A stretch of 13,617 nucleotides of DNA from Rubrivivax sp. (GCA_004211235.1 SEEY01000032.1:1-13617), one strand, 5' to 3'; positions 8,665-13,031 are shown, counted from the stretch's first letter. Program-made: numbers and translations. The notes: generated by a model not told the origin, from the letters alone.

Positions 8665-8882
8665 AGCTTATCGACGACGCCCGCAAGGTTTGGCCCCGGC
8701 TGTGGTCCGTCCGCCTGGCGCTGCTGTCCGCGGCGCTGTCGGCTGCCGAGTTCGCGCTGCCCTACATCGCGCCGGCGCAGAGCTCCGGCCGCTTCGCTGC
8801 ACTGGCGGCGGTAGTGAGCGTTGCCGCGGCTCTCGCGCGCATCGTGGCGCAGCCCCGGCTGACTGAAGGGGACCGACGTTGA
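8661..8882 (+). CDS. Holin (DUF7940-like, two membrane spans)
   Basis: This 73-residue protein begins with a short basic N-terminus (MKLIDDARKVWPRLW). Two hydrophobic helices follow: residues about 16-36 (SVRLALLSAALSAAEFALPYI) and about 43-62 (GRFAALAAVVSVAAALARIVA). The tail is short and charged. Size, two membrane spans and the position immediately before a lysozyme gene fit a small class II-type holin or pinholin that times membrane depolarisation or pore formation. The sequence pattern resembles the small holins grouped as DUF7940 in phages of betaproteobacteria and Pseudomonas. The start overlaps the upstream stop (ATGA), and the stop overlaps the lysozyme start (TTGA). With a signal-anchored lysozyme next door, a pinholin role is attractive but unproven. 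Confidence 0.75.
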   Translation: MKLIDDARKVWPRLWSVRLALLSAALSAAEFALPYIAPAQSSGRFAALAAVVSVAAALARIVAQPRLTEGDRR

Positions 8883-9364
8883 CTGAGCCGAAGTCCCCGG
8901 CCAGCCGGCGCAATGCGCTGATCGCCGCCGCGGCCGCGTTGGCCATCCCTGCCGAGGGCATGCGCCAGTTGGCCTATCGCGACCCGCCCAACGTGCTGAC
9001 GGTCTGCTACGGCCATACCGGCGGCGTGGACCCGACGCGGCAGTACAGCGTCGCCGAGTGCCGCACGCTGCTCGATGCCGACATGGCCCAGGCCGTCGAC
9101 GCGGTGCTGCGCTGCGCGCCTGGCGTGCCGGACTCAGTTGCCGTCGCCTTCTCGGATGCCGTCTACAACCTCGGCCCGACCGTCGCCTGCGACCGCACGA
9201 ACAGTACGGCCGCCCGTCTGCTGGCCACCAAGCAGTGGCGCCAGGCGTGCGAGCAGCTCCCGCGCTGGGACAAGGCCAGAGTCGGCGGCCAGCTGGTCGC
9301 GCTGCCCGGCCTGACGAAGCGCCGCGCCGTCGAGCGTGAAGTCTGCATGGCGGGGTTGTCGTGA
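8879..9364 (+). CDS. Endolysin, GH24 lysozyme with signal-arrest-release-like N-terminus
   Basis: This 161-residue muramidase belongs to the T4/P22 lysozyme family and cleaves the peptidoglycan glycan strand. The T4 catalytic triad spacing is preserved exactly: Glu26 (PAEG), Asp35 (YRD) and Thr41 (NVLTVCYGHT), corresponding to T4 Glu11, Asp20 and Thr26. Other family landmarks are SDAVYNLGP, then WDKA and GLTKRRAVEREVC near the end. Residues 12-25 (NALIAAAAALAIPA) follow a basic RR pair and form a weakly hydrophobic Ala-rich helix directly against the catalytic Glu. This is the layout of signal-arrest-release endolysins. The start is TTG, overlapping the holin stop, with AAGGGGA about six bases upstream. 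The gene ends overlapping the spanin start (GTGA). Confidence 0.92.
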   Translation: MTEPKSPASRRNALIAAAAALAIPAEGMRQLAYRDPPNVLTVCYGHTGGVDPTRQYSVAECRTLLDADMAQAVDAVLRCAPGVPDSVAVAFSDAVYNLGPTVACDRTNSTAARLLATKQWRQACEQLPRWDKARVGGQLVALPGLTKRRAVEREVCMAGLS

Positions 9365-9864
9365 CGCGCATCTTGCTCGGCGCCGTTGCGCTGCTGCTGG
9401 CCCTGCTGGGATGGCAGTGGGGTAGGGCGGAGCACGCCGGCCGGAAAGCTGAGACGGCAGGACGAAGGGCCGACGTTGCCGAGGAGGCCGCCCAGGCCGC
9501 ATGGGATGCACACCGCCGCGAAGCCGAGGCCCGCACCGAAGAATCACGGCGCACGAAGCGCCTTCAGGAGAACCAAGATGCCGAGTTCCGTGCCCGCCAA
9601 GCGGCACAGCGTGATGCTGTTGCTTCCCGTGCTGCTGCTGACGGCCTGCGCGAGCAAGCCCGCCTTGTTGCCCGGGCCAGTCGCCCCGCCAGCTGTGCCG
9701 CCGCTGCCCCTGGCAGCTCGCCAGCCGACGACGGACCCGATCTGCTTGCCGACGTGCTCGGCGAGCTTGCAGCGCGCGCTGACGGGATGGCGGTCGCGGC
9801 TGACAGCGCCCGCATCGCCGGCCAGCTCTGCGAGCGGGCCTACGACGCCTTGACCGAACGATGA
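9361..9864 (+). CDS. Rz-type inner-membrane spanin (DUF2514-like)
   Basis: This 167-residue protein starts at GTG, overlapping the lysozyme stop. One N-terminal membrane anchor (residues about 4-19, ILLGAVALLLALLGWQW) is followed by a long periplasmic Ala/Glu/Arg coiled coil (about 20-105). A more compact C-terminal segment then carries SCAAAAPGSSPADDGPD and ends in AGQLCERAYDAL, typical of DUF2514-type Rz proteins. Rz proteins bind an outer-membrane lipoprotein partner (Rz1) across the periplasm and fuse the two membranes in the last step of lysis. The partner gene lies entirely within this one in another frame. Position after the endolysin is the standard place. Confidence 0.87.
   Translation: MTRILLGAVALLLALLGWQWGRAEHAGRKAETAGRRADVAEEAAQAAWDAHRREAEARTEESRRTKRLQENQDAEFRARQAAQRDAVASRAAADGLREQARLVARASRPASCAAAAPGSSPADDGPDLLADVLGELAARADGMAVAADSARIAGQLCERAYDALTER
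9566..9570 (+). promoter_or_regulatory. Ribosome binding site for the embedded Rz1 gene
   Basis: AGGAG lies seven bases before the ATG at 9578, inside the Rz gene. It gives the embedded reading frame its own initiation signal and fixes its start 64 codons into a longer open frame. Confidence 0.8.
9578..9853 (+). CDS. Rz1-type outer-membrane spanin lipoprotein, embedded in Rz
   Basis: This 91-residue protein is read in a different frame inside the Rz gene. It begins with a basic stretch (AKRHSV), a hydrophobic core (MLLLPVLLL) and a clear lipobox LTAC with Cys24 as the lipidation site. The mature part opens with a proline-rich segment (ASKPALLPGPVAPPAVPPLP), the signature of Rz1 o-spanins. 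The mature length is about 68 residues. A strong AGGAG site stands at the right distance. Because the ATG is well inside a longer open frame, automated calls may miss it or start it too early (a frame is open from 9386). In lambda, Rz1 is likewise nested inside Rz, so the arrangement itself is known. The pair completes the holin-endolysin-spanin pathway for a Gram-negative host. Confidence 0.9.
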   Translation: MPSSVPAKRHSVMLLLPVLLLTACASKPALLPGPVAPPAVPPLPLAARQPTTDPICLPTCSASLQRALTGWRSRLTAPASPASSASGPTTP

Positions 9865-9871
9865 GCCGGCA

Positions 9872-10171
9872 ATGTCCTGGCACCTCCAGCCCACGCGCCT
9901 GACGGCCCGGCTGTTCTCGGCCAGCCGCAGCTTCGAGCAGCGGGACCCTCCCGATGTGATCGCCCAGGTCGACCTGACGGCCGACGGCGCTGCCTACATC
10001 CATGCCACCATGAGCCGCGCAGATGGCGCCACGTCGCCCGGCGTATGGCGCGAGCTGATCCGAAAGCTACGGGATTTCGGCGTCACGCATGTCAGTTGGG
10101 ACCACAAGGGCAAGGTCGGCGGCGGCGATCCCGTGCGAGCTTGGCAAGACACCGTCGCGGTGGACGGATGA
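9872..10171 (+). CDS. Small phage protein of unknown function, downstream of spanins
   Basis: This 99-residue soluble protein has no membrane segment. It shows MSWHLQPTRLTARLFSASRSF, then an acidic strand-like part (VIAQVDLTADGAAYIHATM), a helix (GVWRELIRKLRDFGVTHVSWD) and a short tail. The helix followed by a WDHKGK turn faintly recalls small acetyltransferase-like phage proteins, but no acetyl-CoA motif is visible and I do not assign a function. It begins eight bases after the spanin stop, with only a weak ribosome binding site, so translation may depend on coupling. Its stop overlaps the next start (ATGA), which supports it as a real member of the late transcript. Confidence 0.65.
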   Translation: MSWHLQPTRLTARLFSASRSFEQRDPPDVIAQVDLTADGAAYIHATMSRADGATSPGVWRELIRKLRDFGVTHVSWDHKGKVGGGDPVRAWQDTVAVDG

Positions 10172-10308
10172 GCTGCCCGCTCTGCGGCGAACCGCACCGG
10201 CTCAGCAAGTGCCCCAAGTGGATTCCGGCGCTTCCAGCTGCGCCGCAGCCGCCATCAGCTGCTGGATCGCCAGCGAGCTCTCCAGCGAAGCCGCCACACG
10301 CTGCTTGA
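10168..10308 (+). CDS. 46-residue protein with zinc-knuckle-like CX2CX3HX4C motif
   Basis: The gene starts at an ATG overlapping the previous stop (ATGA). The N-terminus contains CPLCGEPHRLSKCPKW: Cys-X2-Cys-X3-His-X4-Cys, one residue shorter between Cys and His than the retroviral CCHC zinc knuckle. The rest is a Pro/Ala/Ser-rich tail. I recall short proteins of similar opening (a CPLC...HRLS.CP core) in Burkholderiales phages, but not a named family. The motif suggests zinc binding and perhaps nucleic acid contact. The last 107 bases overlap a gene on the other strand, and the low-complexity tail may be a by-product of that. The motif and the tight overlap support it; the length and overlap count against it. 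Confidence 0.5.
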   Translation: MSCPLCGEPHRLSKCPKWIPALPAAPQPPSAAGSPASSPAKPPHAA

Positions 10309-10408
10309 CCCGCTCGGCCGCCGCTGCGTTCCGGGCGTCCAGCTCCGGGTCTCGCGGCCTTGCCTGGATAGCACGCATGCGGTAGAAGTTCCGGCTGTGG
10401 CCGGTCAT
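10202..10408 (-). CDS. Small minus-strand protein of unknown function (68 aa)
   Basis: This 68-residue protein is basic at the N-terminus (MTGHSRNFYRMRAIQARPRD) and then a single Ala/Gln/Glu-rich helix (AAAERVKQRVAASLESSLAI, QQLMAAAAQLE). It is translated after the 84-residue gene through an ATGA overlap and has no clear ribosome binding site of its own, so coupling is likely. No family is recognised. Its 3' end overlaps the 46-residue + strand gene, so the two transcripts converge. The pairing with the upstream gene is the main support for its reality. Confidence 0.5.
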   Translation of the reverse strand: MTGHSRNFYRMRAIQARPRDPELDARNAAAAERVKQRVAASLESSLAIQQLMAAAAQLEAPESTWGTC

Positions 10409-10659
10409 GCGTCAGCCCAGAGCATGCGCTGGCAGGCCTCCAGCGTCGTTGGCCCGGTCTCGCCGAAGGCGTCGAAGAGCTGCCGCGTGTCCGGAATCAG
10501 CGACTGCAGGCCGCGCGCCGACACCGGGCCTTGCACCCCTATGCCCACCTTGATGACCGCGTGCGAGCGGAGCGTGAACACGGCGTGGCTGCCGTCCTCC
10601 AGCGACACGATGATCATCCCGCGGGCCGGGTTGTAGTCGACGATGGGTCGGTAGTTCAT
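10405..10659 (-). CDS. Small minus-strand protein of unknown function (84 aa)
   Basis: This 84-residue protein is a compact, beta-rich, soluble domain: MNYRPIVDYNPARGMIIVSL, then EDGSHAVFTLRSHAVIKVGI, and a helical end (DTRQLFDAFGETGPTTLEAC). The composition is well balanced and does not look like a shadow of another gene. I recall similar small proteins in phages of betaproteobacteria, but none with a known function. It opens a two-gene minus-strand unit facing the late operon, next to the attachment site. This is a common place for genes expressed in the lysogen, but no clear promoter is visible. The start is fixed by an in-frame stop ten codons upstream of the ATG. The ribosome binding site is weak (GGAG 13 bases upstream). 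Confidence 0.65.
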   Translation of the reverse strand: MNYRPIVDYNPARGMIIVSLEDGSHAVFTLRSHAVIKVGIGVQGPVSARGLQSLIPDTRQLFDAFGETGPTTLEACQRMLWADA

Positions 10660-10704
10660 GCCGCGCAGTCTGCTCCAGCAGGTAGCTCATGGGGTGACCG
10701 AACG

Positions 10705-10753
10705 TGCGTGACTTTTGCGTGAGTCCTTCCTGCGCTCCCCAGCGCATGCGTGA
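10705..10753 (+). repeat. Three TGCGTGA direct repeats (candidate integrase arm or Xis sites)
   Basis: TGCGTGA occurs at 10705-10711, 10716-10722 and 10747-10753, all in the same orientation. Start-to-start distances are 11 and 31 bases, close to one and three helical turns. Two copies are followed by a T run (CTTTT and TTTT). Spacing, orientation and position in the left arm suggest protein binding sites in attP. A related sequence (GTGCGGGGACTTTTG) lies at 10909-10923 on the integrase side. Confidence 0.55.
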
Positions 10754-10776
10754 TTTTCGGGGCGTGTGGGCGCCGC

Positions 10777-10789
10777 TAAGTCGTTGATC
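10777..10789 (-). promoter_or_regulatory. IHF-like site, left of the attachment core
   Basis: Read on the minus strand the bases are GATCAACGACTTA. This fits the IHF consensus WATCAANNNNTTR everywhere except the first position (G instead of A/T). It lies 16 bases left of the tRNA segment and mirrors a second site on the other side. Confidence 0.45.
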
Positions 10790-10805
10790 TATAAAACGGC
10801 CGTGG

Positions 10806-10852
10806 GGCTACGAACCAAGGGGTCGTGGGTTCGAATCCTGCCAGCCGCACCA
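10806..10852 (+). other. Attachment core: 3' segment of a tRNA-Arg(ACG) gene (no complete tRNA)
   Basis: These 47 bases match a tRNA from position 30 to the end: anticodon loop CTACGAA with anticodon ACG (10810-10812), the 3' side of the anticodon stem CCAAG, a five-base variable loop, a T arm with loop TTCGAAT closed by GTGGG/CCTGC, acceptor 3' strand CAGCCGC, discriminator A, and encoded CCA (10850-10852). The sequence just upstream does not supply the 5' half or the 5' side of the anticodon stem, so this is not a functional tRNA here. Phage integrases commonly use exactly such anticodon-loop-to-CCA segments as crossover cores, so the host gene is rebuilt on insertion. The adjacent integrase gene makes this the attachment core with high likelihood. 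Confidence 0.88.
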
Positions 10853-10865
10853 AAAATAAGAAGAG

Positions 10866-10878
10866 AATCAACGGGTTA
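10866..10878 (+). promoter_or_regulatory. IHF-like site, right of the attachment core
   Basis: AATCAACGGGTTA is a perfect match to the IHF consensus WATCAANNNNTTR, 14 bases right of the tRNA segment. It is inverted relative to the left site and shares ATCAACG--TTA with it. It overlaps the 5' arm of the terminator, so part of the match could be coincidental. Confidence 0.5.
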
Positions 10879-10904
10879 GACGTTCAAGCGTCTAGCCCGT
10901 TTTC
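10870..10904 (+). terminator. Intrinsic terminator downstream of the tRNA segment
   Basis: Arms 10870-10882 and 10889-10901 form a 13-base stem with one G-U pair and a six-base loop (TTCAAG), followed by a short T run (TTTT from 10900) on the + strand. It would end a transcript reading through the rebuilt host tRNA or late read-through. The integrase stop codon (TAG, 10892-10894) lies inside the 3' arm. On the minus strand there is no T run after the stem, so it is a poorer integrase terminator. Confidence 0.8.
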
Positions 10905-12094
10905 CTTTGTGCGGGGACTTTTGGGGGAGTGACCTCCGCAGCCCGCGCCTCGATCTGCTCCTGCCGGAGCGTGGCCAGCGTCTTGTTCCAGCCGCCGGCG
11001 TCATCCTTGACCTTCTCCAACGCGCCGTGAAGCTCGACAACCTGCGCCATGGTGTAGTGGGCCGTCATCGTCTTCTTCGAGTGCCACAGCAGGTCGCTGA
11101 TGGTGCTCTCGGCCACGCCGGCTTCGCGCAGGCGCATGCCAGTGGTGTGGCGCAGGTCGTGGACATGCAAGTCCCCCAGTCCGGCCTCCTCGCGTGCTCG
11201 CTGCCAGGCGGTGTTGTTCATCGTCTGGACAGGCTTGTACGGCTTGATGCCTTCCTTGCGGTGCCTGGCCTGGACGTAGGGGTTGGAGCTGGTCCTTTCC
11301 TTGCGCCAGACGAAGACGTGCTCGGGGTGCTTGCCGCGTTGCGCCTCGATGACTGACTGCGCCACCGAGTTGCAGACCACCGCGCGAACGCGGCGCCGGC
11401 CTTTCACATGCTCTCGCGGCACCTCGAATACCGAGATGCCCAGCTCTGGAATCTTGATCTCCCAATCCCAGCGCAGGCTGCAGACCACGTCGTCACGCAC
11501 GCCGGTGTGCAGCACGAACAGCGCCATCCTGGCCAGGTGGCCGGGAAGGCGCGGCAGCAGCTCTCGCTGCTGGCCCCAGGTGATAGGGCTGGGTTCGCGC
11601 TGGTGGCCAACGAGCGGCAGCAGCGTGATCTTCGGTGCCTGCAGCAGCCAGGTCTGCCCGTTCTCGTCCCGCCAGCTGGTGGCCGCCAAGTTGAGGATGC
11701 GTCTGACGACGCCGAGCGCCAGGTTGACGGTCTTGTGCGCCAGGCCTTCGCCCAGGCGGTGCTGGACGTAGGGCGCCAGCGTGCCATCGTGGATCTGCGG
11801 CAGCTTCAAATTGCCGATGAATGGCATGACGCTCTCAAGCATGTAGATCTCGGTCTCCAGGGAAACCTTGCTCTCATGCGTGAGCACGTAGTGAGCCGAT
11901 GCCTCGTTGAAAGTCCGTTCGGGCCGCTCGCCGTGCAGATGCACTTCGCGCAGTTCGTCCAGCCTCTTGATCAGCCAGCGTTCCGCTTCTTCGTAATTGA
12001 GGAAACCGCGCTGGCGAAGTCGAGTTTTCCGCCACCACTTGTCGACTTGCCACCCATCGCCGTCGCGGAGGATTCCGCGTGTGCTTTGGCCCAT
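10892..12094 (-). CDS. int: Tyrosine-type site-specific integrase
   Basis: This 400-residue tyrosine recombinase catalyses integration and excision at the adjacent core. Residues 1-60 resemble an arm-binding/Arm-DNA-bind-like start (GDGWQVDKWWRKTRLRQRGF, then NYEEAERWLIKRL). A core-binding SAM-like domain spans about 60-160, and the catalytic domain about 170-360. The catalytic residues are all visible: Arg200 (HTGVRDDVV), a beta-hairpin Lys231 (HVKGRRR), His312 and Arg315 (VHDLRHTTGMRL), His338 (LLWHSKK) and the nucleophile Tyr347 (TAHYTMAQ). The same frame is open to 12463, but the ATG at 12094 has AAAGGAG seven bases upstream, and the extension is the shadow of the overlapping excisionase-like gene. 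The gene begins inside that gene and ends in the terminator by the attachment core. It lies at the end of the minus-strand early operon, as in lambda. Confidence 0.95.
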   Translation of the reverse strand: MGQSTRGILRDGDGWQVDKWWRKTRLRQRGFLNYEEAERWLIKRLDELREVHLHGERPERTFNEASAHYVLTHESKVSLETEIYMLESVMPFIGNLKLPQIHDGTLAPYVQHRLGEGLAHKTVNLALGVVRRILNLAATSWRDENGQTWLLQAPKITLLPLVGHQREPSPITWGQQRELLPRLPGHLARMALFVLHTGVRDDVVCSLRWDWEIKIPELGISVFEVPREHVKGRRRVRAVVCNSVAQSVIEAQRGKHPEHVFVWRKERTSSNPYVQARHRKEGIKPYKPVQTMNNTAWQRAREEAGLGDLHVHDLRHTTGMRLREAGVAESTISDLLWHSKKTMTAHYTMAQVVELHGALEKVKDDAGGWNKTLATLRQEQIEARAAEVTPPKVPAQRKTG

Positions 12095-12387
12095 GTCTGA
12101 ACTCCTTTCGTGTTGCTGGGCCGTCCGTTCCGGGGGCCATTCTGCGCCGGGGGGATTTCCGGCTCGGCGCTGTCGTCGTTGCTGGCCAGCGGCTCGCCGG
12201 CGGCCTCGGCCTTGAACCGGTCGAAGAGGGCGTCGAGGTCCTGGCGGTCGAAGACCAGTGACGTCCCAGAGGGCATGGCCACCAGTCGAGGCCGCCAGAC
12301 CTGATCGAACGTGCGGCGCTTGACGCCCACGTAGGCCATAGCTTCGGCATAGCTGAGCCCGCGCTTCATCTGCAGGTGACTGCTCAT
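11971..12387 (-). CDS. Excisionase-like MerR/HTH DNA-binding protein
   Basis: In this 138-residue protein residues 9-60 form a MerR/excisionase-type winged helix-turn-helix: LSYAEAMAYVGVKRRTFDQV followed by a wing and LVFDRQDLDALFDRF. The rest is a hydrophilic, Pro/Gly/Ser-rich tail that ends with a basic KLDFASAVSSITKKRNAG. Related proteins in phages of betaproteobacteria carry a similar WAK/KGVQTW-like tail and sit directly upstream of integrase, so an excisionase (directionality factor) or regulator is likely. The start codon overlaps the stop of the upstream gene (ATGA) and has GGAG six bases before it. The last 124 bases overlap the integrase gene in another frame. Whether it directs excision or represses the operon cannot be decided here. 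Confidence 0.75.
   Translation of the reverse strand: MSSHLQMKRGLSYAEAMAYVGVKRRTFDQVWRPRLVAMPSGTSLVFDRQDLDALFDRFKAEAAGEPLASNDDSAEPEIPPAQNGPRNGRPSNTKGVQTWAKAHAESSATAMGGKSTSGGGKLDFASAVSSITKKRNAG
12102..12108 (-). promoter_or_regulatory. Ribosome binding site that decides the integrase start
   Basis: On the minus strand AAAGGAG stands seven bases before the ATG at 12094. It lies inside the overlapping excisionase-like gene, so int can be translated independently of it. Confidence 0.8.
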
Positions 12388-12917
12388 GGCCCGCTCCGCT
12401 GCCGCTCGGCTTTGTAGATGTGGGTAGCCAGCTGCTCGAGCGCGGTGCCTGCCTGTTCTCCACGTCGCTTTATGACGGCGGAAAGGTAGCCGCGGCGGGC
12501 CTCAGCGTTCGGCAGGCCCGCCACGTAGCGCGCCTCGCACTCGTGGCGCCAGCCCTCGCTTGCACTGTCCACCTGGCGGCCGTCGACCAACGTGGCCACG
12601 CCGTCGACGGCGCCAGGATGCGGCCGCAGATGGGCGCCATGCAGCTGCGCATTGGGCTCGGCGTTGGCCGCGATCCAGTCCTGCACGGCACGCGCGGCCG
12701 CCAAGTAGGCGACGGTGGGCGTGCCGGCCACTTCCTGGCCAGGATCGAACGTGCGCCAGATGCGGTCGCGCAGATCCTTGGGCAACTTGAACCAGTGCTT
12801 GCTGCAGCCCCACTTCGCCGGCGGCACTTGCTCATCGCAGCCCGGCCAATGGCAGTGGTGGTCGCGGGTCTGGCCTTGCGTCTTGACGTAGGCGACCTTG
12901 TCGGCGATGTCGGTCAT
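12384..12917 (-). CDS. Zinc-ribbon / DUF7696-like two-domain phage protein
   Basis: This is a 177-residue protein. The N-terminal part has Cys22-X4-Cys27-X10-Cys38-X2-His41 (CHWPGCDE...WGCSKHW), a likely zinc site. It is followed by FKLPKDLRDRIWRTFDPGQE and AYLAAARAVQDWIA, a pattern I know from small stand-alone phage proteins. The C-terminal part from about residue 104 reads like the DUF7696 family of Burkholderiales phages: LVDGRQVDSASEGWRHECEA, RYVAGLPNAEARRGYLSAV, then KRRGEQAGTALEQL. The two appear fused here. Function is unknown; zinc binding is inferred. The start is supported by GGGGAG eight bases upstream, and the stop overlaps the next gene (ATGA). The upstream micro-ORF also overlaps its start by ATGA. 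Confidence 0.8.
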   Translation of the reverse strand: MTDIADKVAYVKTQGQTRDHHCHWPGCDEQVPPAKWGCSKHWFKLPKDLRDRIWRTFDPGQEVAGTPTVAYLAAARAVQDWIAANAEPNAQLHGAHLRPHPGAVDGVATLVDGRQVDSASEGWRHECEARYVAGLPNAEARRGYLSAVIKRRGEQAGTALEQLATHIYKAERQRSGP

Positions 12918-13024
12918 TGGTGCGACTCCCCGCAGCTGCCAATGCCGTAGCTGTGATGGCGGCGCGGCTGCTGAACCACGACGCTGACCTCAGAGCCCTT
13001 TTCTAGTAGAAGCGCTGAGTTCAT
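12914..13024 (-). CDS. 36-residue micro-ORF heading the minus-strand operon
   Basis: The reading frame (MNSALLLEKGSEVSVVVQQP, then RRHHSYGIGSCGESHQ) begins at an ATG with a strong GGGAGG seven bases upstream and ends in an ATGA overlap with the 177-residue gene. The start signal and the coupled stop are typical of the operon's other genes. It may be a real small protein or a translated leader that couples expression of the next gene. No family is recognised. It would be missed by usual length cut-offs. Confidence 0.6.
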   Translation of the reverse strand: MNSALLLEKGSEVSVVVQQPRRHHSYGIGSCGESHQ

Positions 13025-13031
13025 ACTGCGG

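Larger units (their letters stand above)
10660..10891. other. Non-coding attachment-site region (candidate attP, full extent)
   Basis: This gap of about 230 bases lies between the minus-strand 84-residue gene and the integrase stop. It holds three TGCGTGA direct repeats, two inverted IHF-like sites, a 47-base tRNA-Arg 3' segment and most of a terminator. The arrangement, with the integrase gene at one edge, is that of a phage attP with its P and P' arms. No convincing reading frame was found here. Confidence 0.8.

Noticed and set aside
8340..9554. 404-codon minus-strand open frame over the lysis genes.
   Set aside because: Ser/Arg/Ala/Pro-rich shadow of high-GC coding on the other strand, with no domain; the + strand genes are well supported.
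9386..9577. Upstream part of the Rz1 frame.
   Set aside because: Arg/Pro-rich shadow of Rz; the lipoprotein signal and ribosome binding site fix the start at 9578.
10412..10747. 111-codon minus-strand frame overlapping the 84-residue gene, including an ATG at 10690.
   Set aside because: Most of it is an Arg/Gly/His-rich shadow. Only the short MSYLLEQTARHEL start looks protein-like, and it has no continuation.
10785..10800. TATAAA (10790-10795) as a -10 promoter element.
   Set aside because: No acceptable -35 element at 16-18 bases on the + strand, and only a poor one at wrong spacing on the minus strand; it lies in the attP spacer, where AT-rich sequence is expected.
10801..10852. Complete tRNA gene.
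   Set aside because: The 5' half and the 5' anticodon stem strand are absent; only the segment from position 30 to CCA is present.
12095..12463. N-terminal extension of the integrase frame (open frame to 12463).
   Set aside because: It is the alternate frame of the excisionase-like and upstream genes, low in complexity (Arg/Pro/Ser-rich), and the ATG at 12094 has a far better ribosome binding site.
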